Source: Dactylosporangium roseum (GTDB taxonomy: Bacteria > Actinomycetota > Actinomycetes > Mycobacteriales > Micromonosporaceae). Taken from it: a DNA stretch of 64,000 bases. Made by a program: the position numbers and the translations under genes. This document shows, in pieces, positions 1 through 10,500 of this stretch; position 1 is the first letter of the stretch; the number at the start of each line of letters is the position of its first letter. Under the pieces are notes generated by a model. The model saw only the letters and a program-made list of their open reading frames with translations. It searched no databases and was not told where the DNA came from. Where the stretch lies: NCBI RefSeq assembly GCF_025264685.1, contig NZ_CP073721.1, positions 5,838,501 to 5,902,500 of the forward strand. Reading direction: 5' to 3'.

Positions 1-358
1 GCTGGTGGAACGCGAACGCGGCTATGTCGCGGCCGCCAGGCTGGCCGGCCGGAGCCGGGTGAGCATCCTGCTCAACCATGTCGTGCCCACCAACGCGGCG
101 CTGGTGGTCACGTTCGCCTCGCTGCACATCGGTTTCGTGATGCTCGCCGAGGCGGCGCTGTCATTCCTCGGGCTGGGCCTGCGGCCACCGAGCCCCAGCC
201 TCGGGTACATGATCGCGCAGGGCCGGGAGCACTTGGCAGGCGCATGGTGGATCGCCACCGTTCCGGGAGTGATGATCATTGTGTTGATCGTTTCCGCCAA
301 CCTCATCGGAGACGGGCTTCGCGACCGGTTCCAGCTCGATGTCGGGGGTCAGCTTTGA
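1..358 (+). CDS. ABC transporter permease, DppC/OppC type (C-terminal part)
   Basis: This is the last ~118 residues of an inner-membrane permease of a peptide/nickel-type ABC importer; the start lies outside the window. The visible part has the cytoplasmic EAA-like coupling loop (AAARLAGRS, then ILLNHVVPTN) followed by two hydrophobic segments, as at the end of DppC/OppC. The stop at 356-358 is followed after 8 nt by the start of an ABC ATPase gene, so it belongs to the same operon. Family assignment is firm; the substrate is unknown. Confidence 0.88.
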   Translation, partial: LVERERGYVAAARLAGRSRVSILLNHVVPTNAALVVTFASLHIGFVMLAEAALSFLGLGLRPPSPSLGYMIAQGREHLAGAWWIATVPGVMIIVLIVSANLIGDGLRDRFQLDVGGQL

Positions 359-366
359 GGGGGGCG

Positions 367-1320
367 ATGCAGGTACGCGACCTGCGGGTCACCACACAGC
401 TCGGGGTCGAGCTGGTCGGCGGGGTCGACCTGTCGATCGACCGGGGCGAGCTGTTCGGCCTGGTGGGCGAGACGGGCGCCGGGAAGACGATGACCGCCCG
501 AGCCGCGATGGGCATGCTTCCCCGTGGGGTGCGGGCGACCGGTCAGGTGCGCTTCGGCGAGCGGGAGTGGCTGTCGCTGGACAGCCCCGCCGTCGCTCGC
601 CACCTCGGTCGCACCGTCGGCCTGATGCTGCAGAACCCGGTCGCCGCCTTCGACCCTGTGATGCGGGTCGGAAGGCAGCTAATCGAGTCCGTCGTCCGCA
701 GCGGTGCCATGCCCCGCCGCGACGCCGTCCGCCGGGCCGACGAGCTGTGCCACCAGCTCGGGCTCGGTGGGTGGGACGCGGTCGAGAAGCTGTACCCCCA
801 CCAGCTGTCGGGCGGGATGAGTCAGCGGCTGGCGCTGGTCATGAGCATCATGCCCGGTCCCGAGGTGCTCGTGGTGGACGAGCCGACATCCGCGCTCGAC
901 GCGAACCTTCGGGTCGAAGCGCTGCGGCTGCTGCGCTCCCTCACGGACGAGTCGCACATGGCGGTCCTGCTCATCTCCCACGACCTCGGCCTGCTCAGCC
1001 GGTTCTGCGACTCGGTCGCCGTGCTGTACGCCGGCCATGTCGCCGAGGCCGGACCGACGGCCAAGGTGCTCGGCGCGCCGGCGCATCCGTACACGCGCAG
1101 TCTCATCCAGTGCTCGCTGCGCCTCGACCAGGGCCGGCGGCAGAAGCTCCCGGTCGTGCCCGGGGAGCCGCCGACTCCCGGTTCATGGCCGGCCGGATGC
1201 CACTTCAATCCGCGCTGTCCGGCCGTGCAGGACCGGTGCCGTACCGAACGACCGGTGCTCCGGTCCGACGCGGGCCGGGCGGTCGCCTGCCATTTCGCTG
1301 AGTTGGAGGTGCAGGTGTGA
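367..1320 (+). CDS. Oligopeptide-type ABC transporter ATP-binding protein (DppD/OppD family)
   Basis: A 317-aa ATPase that would power the importer. It has Walker A (GETGAGKT), signature LSGGMSQRLAL, Walker B (VLVVDEPTSALD) and the C-terminal oligopeptide-transporter domain with the NPRCP...C cysteine motif seen in DppD/OppD. ATG 367 is chosen because a purine-rich ribosome site (GAGGGGGGCG) overlaps the upstream stop. The stop overlaps the start of the second ATPase by 4 nt (GTGA). With the permease and the next gene it forms a normal DppCDF arrangement; the binding protein and second permease presumably lie upstream of the window. Confidence 0.93.
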   Translation: MQVRDLRVTTQLGVELVGGVDLSIDRGELFGLVGETGAGKTMTARAAMGMLPRGVRATGQVRFGEREWLSLDSPAVARHLGRTVGLMLQNPVAAFDPVMRVGRQLIESVVRSGAMPRRDAVRRADELCHQLGLGGWDAVEKLYPHQLSGGMSQRLALVMSIMPGPEVLVVDEPTSALDANLRVEALRLLRSLTDESHMAVLLISHDLGLLSRFCDSVAVLYAGHVAEAGPTAKVLGAPAHPYTRSLIQCSLRLDQGRRQKLPVVPGEPPTPGSWPAGCHFNPRCPAVQDRCRTERPVLRSDAGRAVACHFAELEVQV

Positions 1321-2120
1321 TGGCGAGCGATCAATCGGACGTGCCGGTGATCGACGTCCAGTCGATCCGGAAGGTCTTCACCCGTTCCGGCCATCCTCCG
1401 CGGGTGTCCCTGGCGGACGTCAGCTTCGCGGTGAAGGCCGGGCAGACGCTGGCGGTCGTGGGGGAAAGCGGCGCGGGCAAGACGACCCTCGTGCGCTGCG
1501 TGGCCGGTCTGGAGCGCCCGACCTCGGGCCAGGTCCTGATCCAGGGCAGGCCGCATCGGCTCCACCACGGCGGTCCCGGTTCGGTGCAGATGGTGTTCCA
1601 GAACCCGGCCGGGGCGCTCAACCCGATGCGCAGCATCGGCTGGAGTGTGGCGGAGCCGCTGCGCGGCCGTCGCGCGCAGCGCCGCGCCCGGGTGGCCGAG
1701 TTGCTGGCCCAGGTGGGGATCGACCCGTCCCGGGCCGGCCTGCGGCCCAAGGCGTTCTCCGGCGGGCAGTTGCAACGCGTGGTGATCGCGCGGGCAATCG
1801 CCAGCGACCCGGCCGTGCTGCTCTGCGACGAGCCCACGTCGGCGCTCGACGTGTCGGTCCAGGCCCAGATCGTCAACGTCCTGCTACGGCTGCAGCGCGA
1901 GCTGTCCTTCGCCGGCGTCCTGGTGACCCACGACCTCGGCGTCGCGCGGGCACTGGCGGACACCGTGCTGGTGCTGCGGGCCGGTCAGGTGCTGTTCCAC
2001 GGGTCCTGGGACGCGCTGCTGGCACCGGCCGAACCACTCGACCCATACGTGTCCGGGCTGGTCGAGACGGCCGACGCGAACAGCCTCGACATCATCGGCG
2101 CGGAAGGAACAACCCGATGA
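1317..2120 (+). CDS. Oligopeptide-type ABC transporter ATP-binding protein (DppF/OppF family)
   Basis: A 267-aa second ATPase of the importer, with Walker A (GESGAGKT), signature FSGGQLQRVVIARA and Walker B (LLCDEPTSALDVSVQAQ). It is somewhat shorter than typical DppF and lacks the C-terminal cysteine motif of its partner. Start GTG 1317 overlaps the upstream stop; ATG 1320 is an equally possible start one codon later. Its own stop overlaps the hydrolase start (ATGA at 2117), which implies translational coupling of transport to the catabolic enzymes. Confidence 0.92.
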   Translation: MMASDQSDVPVIDVQSIRKVFTRSGHPPRVSLADVSFAVKAGQTLAVVGESGAGKTTLVRCVAGLERPTSGQVLIQGRPHRLHHGGPGSVQMVFQNPAGALNPMRSIGWSVAEPLRGRRAQRRARVAELLAQVGIDPSRAGLRPKAFSGGQLQRVVIARAIASDPAVLLCDEPTSALDVSVQAQIVNVLLRLQRELSFAGVLVTHDLGVARALADTVLVLRAGQVLFHGSWDALLAPAEPLDPYVSGLVETADANSLDIIGAEGTTR

Positions 2121-3991
2121 CCGACTCGTCGACACCACCGGTGATCCTGCGCGACGTTCGCGTTCCGCTCACCGGCTCAAGCGACACGCTCTCCGCGGAT
2201 GTGTACCTGCCGGCCACCACGCCGGCGCCGGTGCTCGTCACCGTCGTGCCGTACCGCAAGGACATGGGCACCGGGTACGAGGCGTCGCTGGCCTGGTTCG
2301 CCGAGCAGGGCTACGTCGCCGTGCTGGTCGAGCAGCGTGGCATCGGCTCCTCGGACGGGACGCCCCGGGCCAAGTACGACGAGGCCGAGGCGCAGGACGC
2401 GGTCTGCGTCATCGAATGGGCCGCGGCACAGCCGTGGTCGACCGGCCGGATCGGCATGTGGGGCATGTCGTACGGCGGGCACATGACGCTGCGCGCGGCC
2501 GCGATGCGCCCGGCGGCCCTCCAGGCGATCATTCCGATCATGTGCACGCTCGACTCGGGCCGCGACGTCGCCCATCCGCACTGGACCCGCGGCGACTTCC
2601 TGCCGGTCGCGCTCTGGGGCGGCTCGATGCTCGTGCAACAGCTCCTGCCGGGGCTGGTCGACGGCGAGTCCGAGGCGGAGCGACGACGCTGGCATCGGCG
2701 GCTGCACGACGTGGAGCCGTACGTCCTCGACATCGCCCGGACCGGCCCGGACGCGCAGGCCTGGGCCCAGCGGGCCATCGACCCGGATCGCATCGAGGTG
2801 CCCGCCCTCTGCGTCGGCGGCTGGCAGGACGTGTTCACCGACGCCGTGCCCGAGCTGTACGAGCGCATCCGAGGGCCGAAACGCCTCATCATGGGTCCCT
2901 GGGGGCACATCCTGCCGCAGGACTCACAATGCGGGCCGATCGACTTCCTGCCCATGGCGAAGCAGTGGTGGGACCACTGGCTGCGGGACGTGCCCAACGC
3001 GGCCATGGACGAACCGCCCGCGATCGTGTTCGTGCCGGGCGCCGTGCCCGCCTGGCAGTCGTTGCGAGCCTGGCCTCCGCCCGGCCGGCGCATGCGACTG
3101 CACGCGAGCCCGGACGGGCGGCTCGTGGACGAGCAGCCGCCGGAGGCGCGCCTCGGCCTGGAATGCCCGGCCGACGCGACGGTCGGCGCGCTGAGCGGGT
3201 TGCGCGGCATCGGGATGGGCGACTTCGGCTTGCCGCAGGACCAGCACGACGACGATGCCCGGTCGCTCACCTTCACCAGTGACCGCTTGCCCGGCCCGGT
3301 GCTGCTGGCCGGTCGTGTCGGGGTGAGCGTCCGAGTCGCCGAGCGGCCCCCCGCCGGGGAGTGGGTCGCGGTCCGGCTGTCCGACGTCGACGGCGAAGGC
3401 CGGTCAACGATCGTCTCGTCGGCGGTGCTCGTCTTCGACAACGGCGAGGGCGACGTACTCCGGCTGGACCTCGACACCGCGGTCCGCCGGATCCCGGCCG
3501 GGCACCGGCTGCGGATCGGGCTGAGCCGGGCCGACCTGCCGAGGCTCAGCCAGCAGCCTTCCCTGACCCCCGTCCACGTTGACACGCTGGAGGTGTCGAT
3601 ACCGATGGCGGACCCGAACACCGCGGTCGTGTACGAGGTGCCGGCCTTGGCGAACGAGCCGGCCGACGGCCACTGGAGCATCGAGCGGGACCTGCTGGAC
3701 GGGAAGGCGGCGGTGGTCGTCGGCGAACGTCACCGATCAGTCACGGCCGAGGGGCACCGGCTGGAGGCGGACCGCCGCTGCCGGGTCCGGGCCAGTACGC
3801 GCGACCCACGCCGGGCGATCACGACCAGCGTGCATCGCACGACGGTCCACTTCAACTCGGGCAAGGTCGTGCGGGTCACCGCCAGCATCAGTTGCGCGCG
3901 TGGCACCGTCCGCGTGCGGGGACTTGTCTCCATCGACGGCCGGGTCTTCTTCGACCGGTGGTGGACGACACCGTTGTGGGCGGGCAAGTGA
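2117..3991 (+). CDS. CocE/NonD family hydrolase (peptidase S15, X-Pro dipeptidyl-peptidase type)
   Basis: A 624-aa alpha/beta hydrolase followed by the C-terminal jelly-roll domain of the S15/CocE family. The visible catalytic triad is Ser118 in GMSYGG, Asp238 in GGWQDVF and His264 in GPWGH, in the order and spacing of cocaine esterase and X-Pro dipeptidyl-peptidases. The family cleaves esters or amides, including N-terminal X-Pro dipeptides and acyl esters. No signal peptide is seen, so it probably acts in the cytoplasm on an imported compound. It overlaps both neighbours by 4 nt (ATGA upstream, GTGA downstream). Confidence 0.9.
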   Translation: MTDSSTPPVILRDVRVPLTGSSDTLSADVYLPATTPAPVLVTVVPYRKDMGTGYEASLAWFAEQGYVAVLVEQRGIGSSDGTPRAKYDEAEAQDAVCVIEWAAAQPWSTGRIGMWGMSYGGHMTLRAAAMRPAALQAIIPIMCTLDSGRDVAHPHWTRGDFLPVALWGGSMLVQQLLPGLVDGESEAERRRWHRRLHDVEPYVLDIARTGPDAQAWAQRAIDPDRIEVPALCVGGWQDVFTDAVPELYERIRGPKRLIMGPWGHILPQDSQCGPIDFLPMAKQWWDHWLRDVPNAAMDEPPAIVFVPGAVPAWQSLRAWPPPGRRMRLHASPDGRLVDEQPPEARLGLECPADATVGALSGLRGIGMGDFGLPQDQHDDDARSLTFTSDRLPGPVLLAGRVGVSVRVAERPPAGEWVAVRLSDVDGEGRSTIVSSAVLVFDNGEGDVLRLDLDTAVRRIPAGHRLRIGLSRADLPRLSQQPSLTPVHVDTLEVSIPMADPNTAVVYEVPALANEPADGHWSIERDLLDGKAAVVVGERHRSVTAEGHRLEADRRCRVRASTRDPRRAITTSVHRTTVHFNSGKVVRVTASISCARGTVRVRGLVSIDGRVFFDRWWTTPLWAGK

Positions 3992-4898
3992 GCGACCGGG
4001 ATGTGCGTCCGCTGCGGACCTTGCTGTTCGTTCCCGGCGACAACGAGCGAAAACTCGCCCGGGCCGCCGACTTCAGCGCCGATCTGATCGTCATCGACCT
4101 CGAAGACGCCGTCGCCGAGAGCCGCAAGGAGGCCGCGCGGGCCTTGGTGCGCGACGCCCTGGCCAGCGGCCGGTTCTCGTCGAACGGCGTCGCGGTACGG
4201 ATCAACGGGCCCGAGACCGGACTGGCGGAGCCCGACCTGGCGCACATCATCCATCGCGACGTCCGCGCCGTCGTCGTGCCGAAGGTCGAAACGGCCGACG
4301 CGTTGCGAGTGGTCGATGAGGTCGTCTCCCGCCTGGAACGGGAACGGTCGCTCGACCCGGGCTCGGTCCGGCTCATCCCCATCGTCGAGACCCCGCTCGG
4401 ACTGACTCGCTGCGAGCCGGTCCTGGCCGAGGCGCCCGACCGGACCTGGACCGCCATGTTCGGGTCGGCCGACTTCGGTTCGGCGATGGGCATCTCGCAG
4501 TCCGTCGACGGGCTGGAGGTCATGTATGCGCGCTCGCGCCTCGCCGTTGCGGCGCGGGCCGCGGGGCTGGAGGCTCCGGTCGACGGCCCCTGGCTCGAAC
4601 TGGACGACGACGGCGGCCTCGAGGAGGACTCGGTCCGTTCGCTGCGCCTTGGTTTCCAGGGCCGGGCCGTCCTGCATCCCGCGCAGATCGCGCCGGCCTC
4701 CCGGGCGTACTCGTTCGTGGAGGAGCGCGAACTGGAGGTCGCGGGCCGGATCGTGATCGCGTTCGAGCAGGCGCTGGCGCGCGGCGTGGCCGCGATCAAG
4801 GTGGACGGCCGGTTCGTCGACCACCCGATCTATCGGCGGGCAGTCCAGCAGCTTAGGTACCGCGACCGTTGGCAGCACGAGGAGAAGGGACAGGTCAG

Positions 4899-4902
<4 letters not shown>
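3988..4902 (+). CDS. HpcH/HpaI aldolase / CitE-like lyase
   Basis: A 304-aa TIM-barrel lyase of the CitE branch. It shows the N-terminal LLFVPGDNERKL motif, DLIVIDLEDAV, the IVETPLG strand and the GSADFG metal/CoA-site region typical of citrate lyase beta-like, malyl-CoA and citramalyl-CoA lyases. These enzymes cleave or form C-C bonds in hydroxyacyl-CoA thioesters using Mg2+. No CitD/CitF is present, so a stand-alone acyl-CoA lyase is likelier than true citrate lyase. Start GTG 3988 overlaps the hydrolase stop; a start further upstream would lie inside that gene. The neighbouring CoA-transferase could supply its thioester substrate. Confidence 0.9.
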
Positions 4903-6145
<1,243 letters not shown>

Positions 6146-6149
<4 letters not shown>

Positions 6150-7390
6150 GGACCACCGCCACCCCACCGATCCGGGTCGACGGGCACGTGGCGGCCGGCT
6201 TCGAACCGGTGGCTCGCTGCTTCGCGGACCGGGCGTTCGAGGTCGGCCAGGGCGGAGCCGCGTTCGCGGCCACCGTCGACGGCGAGCTGGTCGTCGATCT
6301 CTGGGCGGGGTACGCGGGCGAACACCCGTGGCGGCGCGAGACCCGCGCGGTGCTGATGTCGGTGACCAAGCAACTCGCCACCCTGGCCCTGGGCCGGCTC
6401 ATCGAGCGCGGTCAGCTCGACGTCGAAGCGCCGGTCGCGCACTATTGGCCTGAGTTCGCCGCGGCCGGGAAGGCGGCGGTCACCGTCGCCGAGCTGCTGG
6501 CCCACATGGCCGGCCTGGTCGTCGTGCCGGGTTACGAGTCCTTTCTCGGTCCCGACGGCACCGGCTGGGACCAGCGCGACGAGATCGTGGACCGCCTGGC
6601 TCGATCGCGCCCCGCCTGGTCCGCGGGGTCGGCGAGCGGCTATCACGCGCTCACGATGGGCTGGCTCGTCGATGAGCTGGCCGAACGCGCGGGCGGGCGC
6701 AGCGTCGGGAGCATCCTGCGCGACGAGATCGCGCGGCCCTTCCAGCTCGACCTCGACCTCGGAACACCCAGGTCGTCGCAGCGGCTGGTGGCGCCGATCA
6801 TCGGGCCCGGCGCCCGGCCGAACCCGCCGGGACGCCTGGGCGACGGCCTGCAGGACCCGGGGTCGCTGCTGTCCCGAAGCCTCTTCGCGGTGGACGGCCG
6901 GACCCTGCACGACAGCGTCGATGTGCTGCTCAACGACCAGGACCGGCTGGCCATGGAACTGCCGTTCGGCAACGCGACCGGTACGGCCCGCTCGCTGGCG
7001 GTGCTCAACGGCGCGCTGGCGGCGGGCGGGCGGCTGGGGAACGGCTCGGTGCTCCGCCCCGCGACGATCGAGTTGCTGACGCGCGAGCGCTTTCACGGCA
7101 CGGACTGCCTCACCGGCCTGCCGGCCCGGTGGGGCCTGGGAATCCGGCGGAACCTGCCCGCGACACGCGGGGCGACGAGCTCATGGGGCCCGCATGAGTC
7201 GGCCTTCGGGTTCGATGGTCTCGGCGGCCAGATCAGCTTCACCGACCCCGGCGCCGGGGTCGGGGCCGGTTTCGTCCGCAGCAACTTCACCTGGACATCC
7301 GAGCTCGGCCGGCGCCTGGTCGACAGCTTGTACTCCTGCGTCCGCGAGCGCTGCGCCGCTTGCCGCCGTGGCGTCGGCGGACTGCACTGA
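6146..7390 (+). CDS. Serine hydrolase, beta-lactamase/EstB family
   Basis: A 414-aa protein of the class C beta-lactamase/DD-peptidase fold, with the catalytic SxxK tetrad SVTK (Ser72, Lys75) and a YHA motif in SGYHALTMG as the likely second-site Tyr. There is no signal peptide, which argues against an antibiotic-inactivating periplasmic enzyme and for a cytoplasmic esterase or amidase of the EstB type. ATG 6146 overlaps the CoA-transferase stop by 4 nt; a longer in-frame extension would run inside that gene. A 39-nt gap separates it from the dehydrogenase pair. Confidence 0.87.
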
Positions 7391-7429
7391 CGACCGCCTG
7401 ATTCCGAGTACGACACCTGAGGAGACACA

Positions 7430-8635
7430 TTGGCAGCAGCAACCATTCTGGAACAGGTGGGCCGCCGGGTCCGCCTGGGCCTTGTCGGCGGCGGTATCGA
7501 CTCGGTCATCGGTGCGACCCACCTGCTGGCGCTTCGCGCCGACGGCCTGGCCGACGTGGTGGCGGGCGCGCTCAGCATCGACCCGCAGGTCGGTGCGGCC
7601 TCAGCGCGCGCACTCCTGCTCGACCCGGCGCGGGGGTACCCGACCTGGCAGGCGATGCTGGCGGCGGAACGCGATCGCGCCGACGGCATCGACGCGGTCG
7701 TGGTGATCACCCCTCCGCAGTCGCACGCGGAGATCGCGTCCGCGTTCCTCGACGCCGGCATCCACGTCCTGTGCGAGAAGCCGATGACCTCGACGGCGGA
7801 GGAGGCCGATCGGCTGGTCGCCACCGTCGCGTCGCGTGCCGCCCTGTTCGCGGTCACACACTGCTACACCGGCTATCCCATGGTCCGGCAGGCGCGGGCC
7901 ATGATCCGATCGGGCGCCATCGGAGCGGTCCGCCTCGTCGAGGGGCAGTTCGCCTCCGGTGAGCCCGGCGTCCTGCGGGAACCCGCGGACCCGGCCCAGC
8001 GGCACTGGCGGTTCCGGCGGTCCTCCATGGGACCGGCCAGCGTGCTCGGCGAAGTCGGCACCCACGCGCACAACATCGTCGAGTACGTGACCGGGCAGCG
8101 GGTCGTCGAGGTCAGCGCACACCTGAGCACCATCGCCGAAGGACGCGAGGTGTACGACAACGCCTACCTCACGGTCGAGTTCGACGGCGGCGCGGTCGGG
8201 CGCCTCTGGTCGAGTTTCGTCGCCGCGGGCAATGAGCACGGGCTTGAGTTCAAGGTGTTCGGCACCGACGGTTCCCTGCATTGGCGGCAAGAGGAACCGG
8301 AGCACCTCTGGCTGCTCCGCCCGGGAGAGGCGGCGACGCGGATCACCCGGGGCCTCGACAGCAACGACGCCGATTCGCTCTCCGCGACGCGGATCCGTCC
8401 CGGCCATCCCGAGGGCTACCTCATGGCGTTCGCCGCGATCTACCGGGACTTTCTCACCGGCGTGCTCCGGGCCGTCGCCGGGCAGGACGAGCAGCCGGAG
8501 ATGCGGCACCTCCCGAGCGTGCACGACGGCCTCAGCACCATGCGCCTGATCGACGCGGCGCTGGCGTCGCACGAGCGCGGCGGGCTTCCGGTGAAGGTCA
8601 CGTCCGGCCCCTCGATCGGGGGTACCGATGTCTGA
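7430..8635 (+). CDS. Gfo/Idh/MocA family oxidoreductase (first of pair)
   Basis: A 401-aa NAD(P)-dependent oxidoreductase. The N-terminal Rossmann domain begins LGLVGGGIDSVIG and carries the family's EKP motif (HVLCEKPMT), followed by the alpha/beta C-terminal domain. Members oxidise or reduce sugars, inositols and related hydroxy compounds. Start TTG 7430 follows a GAGGAGAC ribosome site by 6 nt. The stop overlaps the second oxidoreductase by 8 nt. The insertion between the two glycines of the usual GxGxxG is slightly unusual. Confidence 0.92.
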   Translation: MAAATILEQVGRRVRLGLVGGGIDSVIGATHLLALRADGLADVVAGALSIDPQVGAASARALLLDPARGYPTWQAMLAAERDRADGIDAVVVITPPQSHAEIASAFLDAGIHVLCEKPMTSTAEEADRLVATVASRAALFAVTHCYTGYPMVRQARAMIRSGAIGAVRLVEGQFASGEPGVLREPADPAQRHWRFRRSSMGPASVLGEVGTHAHNIVEYVTGQRVVEVSAHLSTIAEGREVYDNAYLTVEFDGGAVGRLWSSFVAAGNEHGLEFKVFGTDGSLHWRQEEPEHLWLLRPGEAATRITRGLDSNDADSLSATRIRPGHPEGYLMAFAAIYRDFLTGVLRAVAGQDEQPEMRHLPSVHDGLSTMRLIDAALASHERGGLPVKVTSGPSIGGTDV

Positions 8636-9767
8636 CGCACGCGTCCGGATCGGCATGTTGGGCGCCGGGTTCATCGGCCAGATGCACTCGCTGGCCATGC
8701 GGTCAGCCCGGTACACCCGGTTGCAGCCGGCCATCGAAGCCGATCTGGTGGTCCTGGCCGAGGCCGACGCCGGCCTCGCGCGTGAGGTCGCGCACCGGTA
8801 CCAGTGGCGGCACACCACAACGGACTGGGGCGTGCTGCCCACGCACGAACTGGATCTGTTCATCAACGCCGGCCCCAATCACCTGCACCGCGCGGCGTGC
8901 GAGGCGGCCGCCCAAGCCGGCATAGGGCTGTTCTGCGAGAAACCGCTCGCGCCGACCGCCGACGAGGCGTACGATATCTGGCGGATCACGGTGCGGCACG
9001 GCGTCCTTCACCGCTGCGCGTACATGCATCGGTTCATCCCGGCCATCCAGTTCATGCGCCGCCTCGTGCGCGAGGGCGAACTCGGTGAGATCACCAATTT
9101 CCGGTCCAGTTTCCTGCTCGACATGTCGACCGACGGTGCGACTAGCTGGCGCTTCGACCGGGCCAAGGCGGGCGCCGGCGCCATCGGTGATCTCGGCTCG
9201 CACCACATCGACGTCGCCCGGTTCGTGGTGGGCGAGGTCGTCCGGGTGTCGGCCATGGTCGCCTCTCGGCACGAGGGCGCGAACGACGACGCGGCGGTCG
9301 TCACGGCCCAGCTCGACAACGGCGCCCTCGCCGTCTTCGACGTCAACCGGGTGAGTCCGGCGCACGACCTCAGCGGTCGTATCGAGATCGACGGCACCCG
9401 TGGATCGGTGGCGTGGCACATGCAGCGCCTCAACGAGGTGGTGATCCGCAAGCCCCGGCAAGGTGCGCGAACGGAGTTCGTCACCCGGCCCGAGCATCCC
9501 TTGGAAGGGTTCTGGCTCCCCGGCGGGATCCAGGGATCGCATCCGCTCGGCTGGAACGAGTGCTTCGCCCATCAGAGTCGCGACATCCTCGGGCTGGCCG
9601 CCGGGCAGCTGACCGAGTCTCCGGCCGCGACCTTCGAGGACGGATACCGGGTGGCGCAGGTCGTGGACACCGTCCTCGAGGCCGCGAACACCGGCAGGTC
9701 GATCGCCGTCGACTACCGGCCCTCGCCTGCGGCGGCGACCGTCTCCGGCTCCGCTGCCGATCGGTGA
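8628..9767 (+). CDS. Gfo/Idh/MocA family oxidoreductase (second of pair)
   Basis: A 379-aa paralogue of the preceding protein, with the Rossmann motif IGMLGAGFIGQMH and the EKP motif LFCEKPLA. The C-terminal domain includes GAIGDLGSHHIDVARF, which carries the conserved His/Asp pair common in the family. It overlaps the first oxidoreductase by 8 nt, so the two are probably co-translated and may act on successive intermediates or as partners. It is the last gene of the operon; two hairpins follow within 100 nt. Confidence 0.93.
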   Translation: MSDARVRIGMLGAGFIGQMHSLAMRSARYTRLQPAIEADLVVLAEADAGLAREVAHRYQWRHTTTDWGVLPTHELDLFINAGPNHLHRAACEAAAQAGIGLFCEKPLAPTADEAYDIWRITVRHGVLHRCAYMHRFIPAIQFMRRLVREGELGEITNFRSSFLLDMSTDGATSWRFDRAKAGAGAIGDLGSHHIDVARFVVGEVVRVSAMVASRHEGANDDAAVVTAQLDNGALAVFDVNRVSPAHDLSGRIEIDGTRGSVAWHMQRLNEVVIRKPRQGARTEFVTRPEHPLEGFWLPGGIQGSHPLGWNECFAHQSRDILGLAAGQLTESPAATFEDGYRVAQVVDTVLEAANTGRSIAVDYRPSPAAATVSGSAADR

Positions 9768-9768
9768 G

Positions 9769-9805
9769 CGGGGCCCGGTGGACGACGTCGTTCACCGGGC
9801 CCCGC
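9769..9805 (+). terminator. Hairpin terminator after the catabolic operon
   Basis: A perfect 13-bp inverted repeat (GCGGGGCCCGGTG at 9769-9781, complement at 9793-9805) with an 11-nt loop starts 2 nt after the dehydrogenase stop. No T-run follows, as is usual for GC-rich actinobacterial terminators. Confidence 0.75.
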
Positions 9806-9814
9806 CCGGCGGAA

Positions 9815-9858
9815 ACGACGGGGCCGGGCCACGCCGCCGCGTGACCCGGCCCCGTCGT
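9815..9858. terminator. Second hairpin, between the operon end and minus-strand fragments
   Basis: A 14-bp inverted repeat (ACGACGGGGCCGGG at 9815-9828, complement 9845-9858) with a 16-nt loop. It lies immediately downstream of the minus-strand stop at 9864-9866, so it may have served that strand as well as backing up the first hairpin. Confidence 0.65.
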
Positions 9859-9863
9859 CGATC

Positions 9864-10105
9864 TCAGACGTTGTACGCGCAGCCGGCCGGCAGCACGCGG
9901 GCGCGAAGCCCCCGGCGGACCCGGTCGACGGCGAGCAGGGCCAGGCCGAGCGCGACGCTCAGCAGGGCGGTGCCGTCCGGCGCGGCGCCGAGCGCGACGA
10001 TCGTGTGCTGACCCGCGGCCGTGGCCGGGGGCACGGTGACGGCGTGGCTGAAGTCGCCGTTGGCGTCAGTGGTGAGGGTCAGGTTCGTGGCGCGACGGCC
10101 GGCGC
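9864..10105 (-). pseudogene. C-terminal scrap of a secreted/surface protein
   Basis: The minus-strand frame here reads TNLTLTTDANGDFSHAV...PPATAAGQHTIVALG and then a hydrophobic stretch (ALLSVALGLALLAV) and a basic tail. That is the layout of the last Ig-like repeat plus C-terminal membrane anchor of an actinobacterial surface protein. No matching N-terminus is present. The same frame continues upstream into unrelated fragments, so this is a gene remnant and not a complete gene. Assignment is by appearance only. Confidence 0.4.
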
Positions 10106-10219
10106 CCGCCGCGCCCTCGGCGTGCGCCGCCGCCGACTCGTCCCTGGAGCTCTCCCCCGACGTTGTCCGGGCCGTAGGGTTCGCGCCGCGACGAGCGCGG
10201 ATCCTGCTCGCGAACGGCG

Positions 10220-10500
10220 TCAACTGCCGTCTGTCGTGACAGTCTCGAGCCGTCCGGTCCGGCGGGCCCAGACCTCGAAGACGAGGGTCATGAAAGGGCG
10301 GGACGGACGCGGCGAGGGCGAGCACCGTCGTCCAGGTGATGCTCCATCGCAGGCGGTCGGCGAGCAGCAGGGTCACGGTGAGGTAGGCGATGAAGGCGGC
10401 GCCGTGGAGGGCCCCGAAGATGCGGACGCCGAGCTCGGTGGTCCATCTCCACACCTCGAGTCCGGTGCTGCCGTTGTAGCCGGTGACCAGCCGGCCGGAG
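10220..10500 (-). pseudogene. Frameshifted DUF3817 membrane-protein remnant
   Basis: The segment GVRIFGALHGAAFIAYL, then RWSITWTTVLALAASVPPF, matches the core of small DUF3817 integral membrane proteins. The expected ending (MTLVFEVWARRTGRLETV, then a stop at 10220-10222) is present, but in another frame. One extra T in the CTTTC run near 10293-10295 accounts for the shift. The N-terminal transmembrane segment is missing, replaced by an unrelated zinc-ribbon fragment in the same frame. Confidence 0.55.

Noticed and set aside
1037..2116. Upstream extension of the S15 hydrolase frame
   Set aside because: It runs through two ABC ATPase genes in another frame and encodes only Arg/Gly/Pro-rich shadow sequence.
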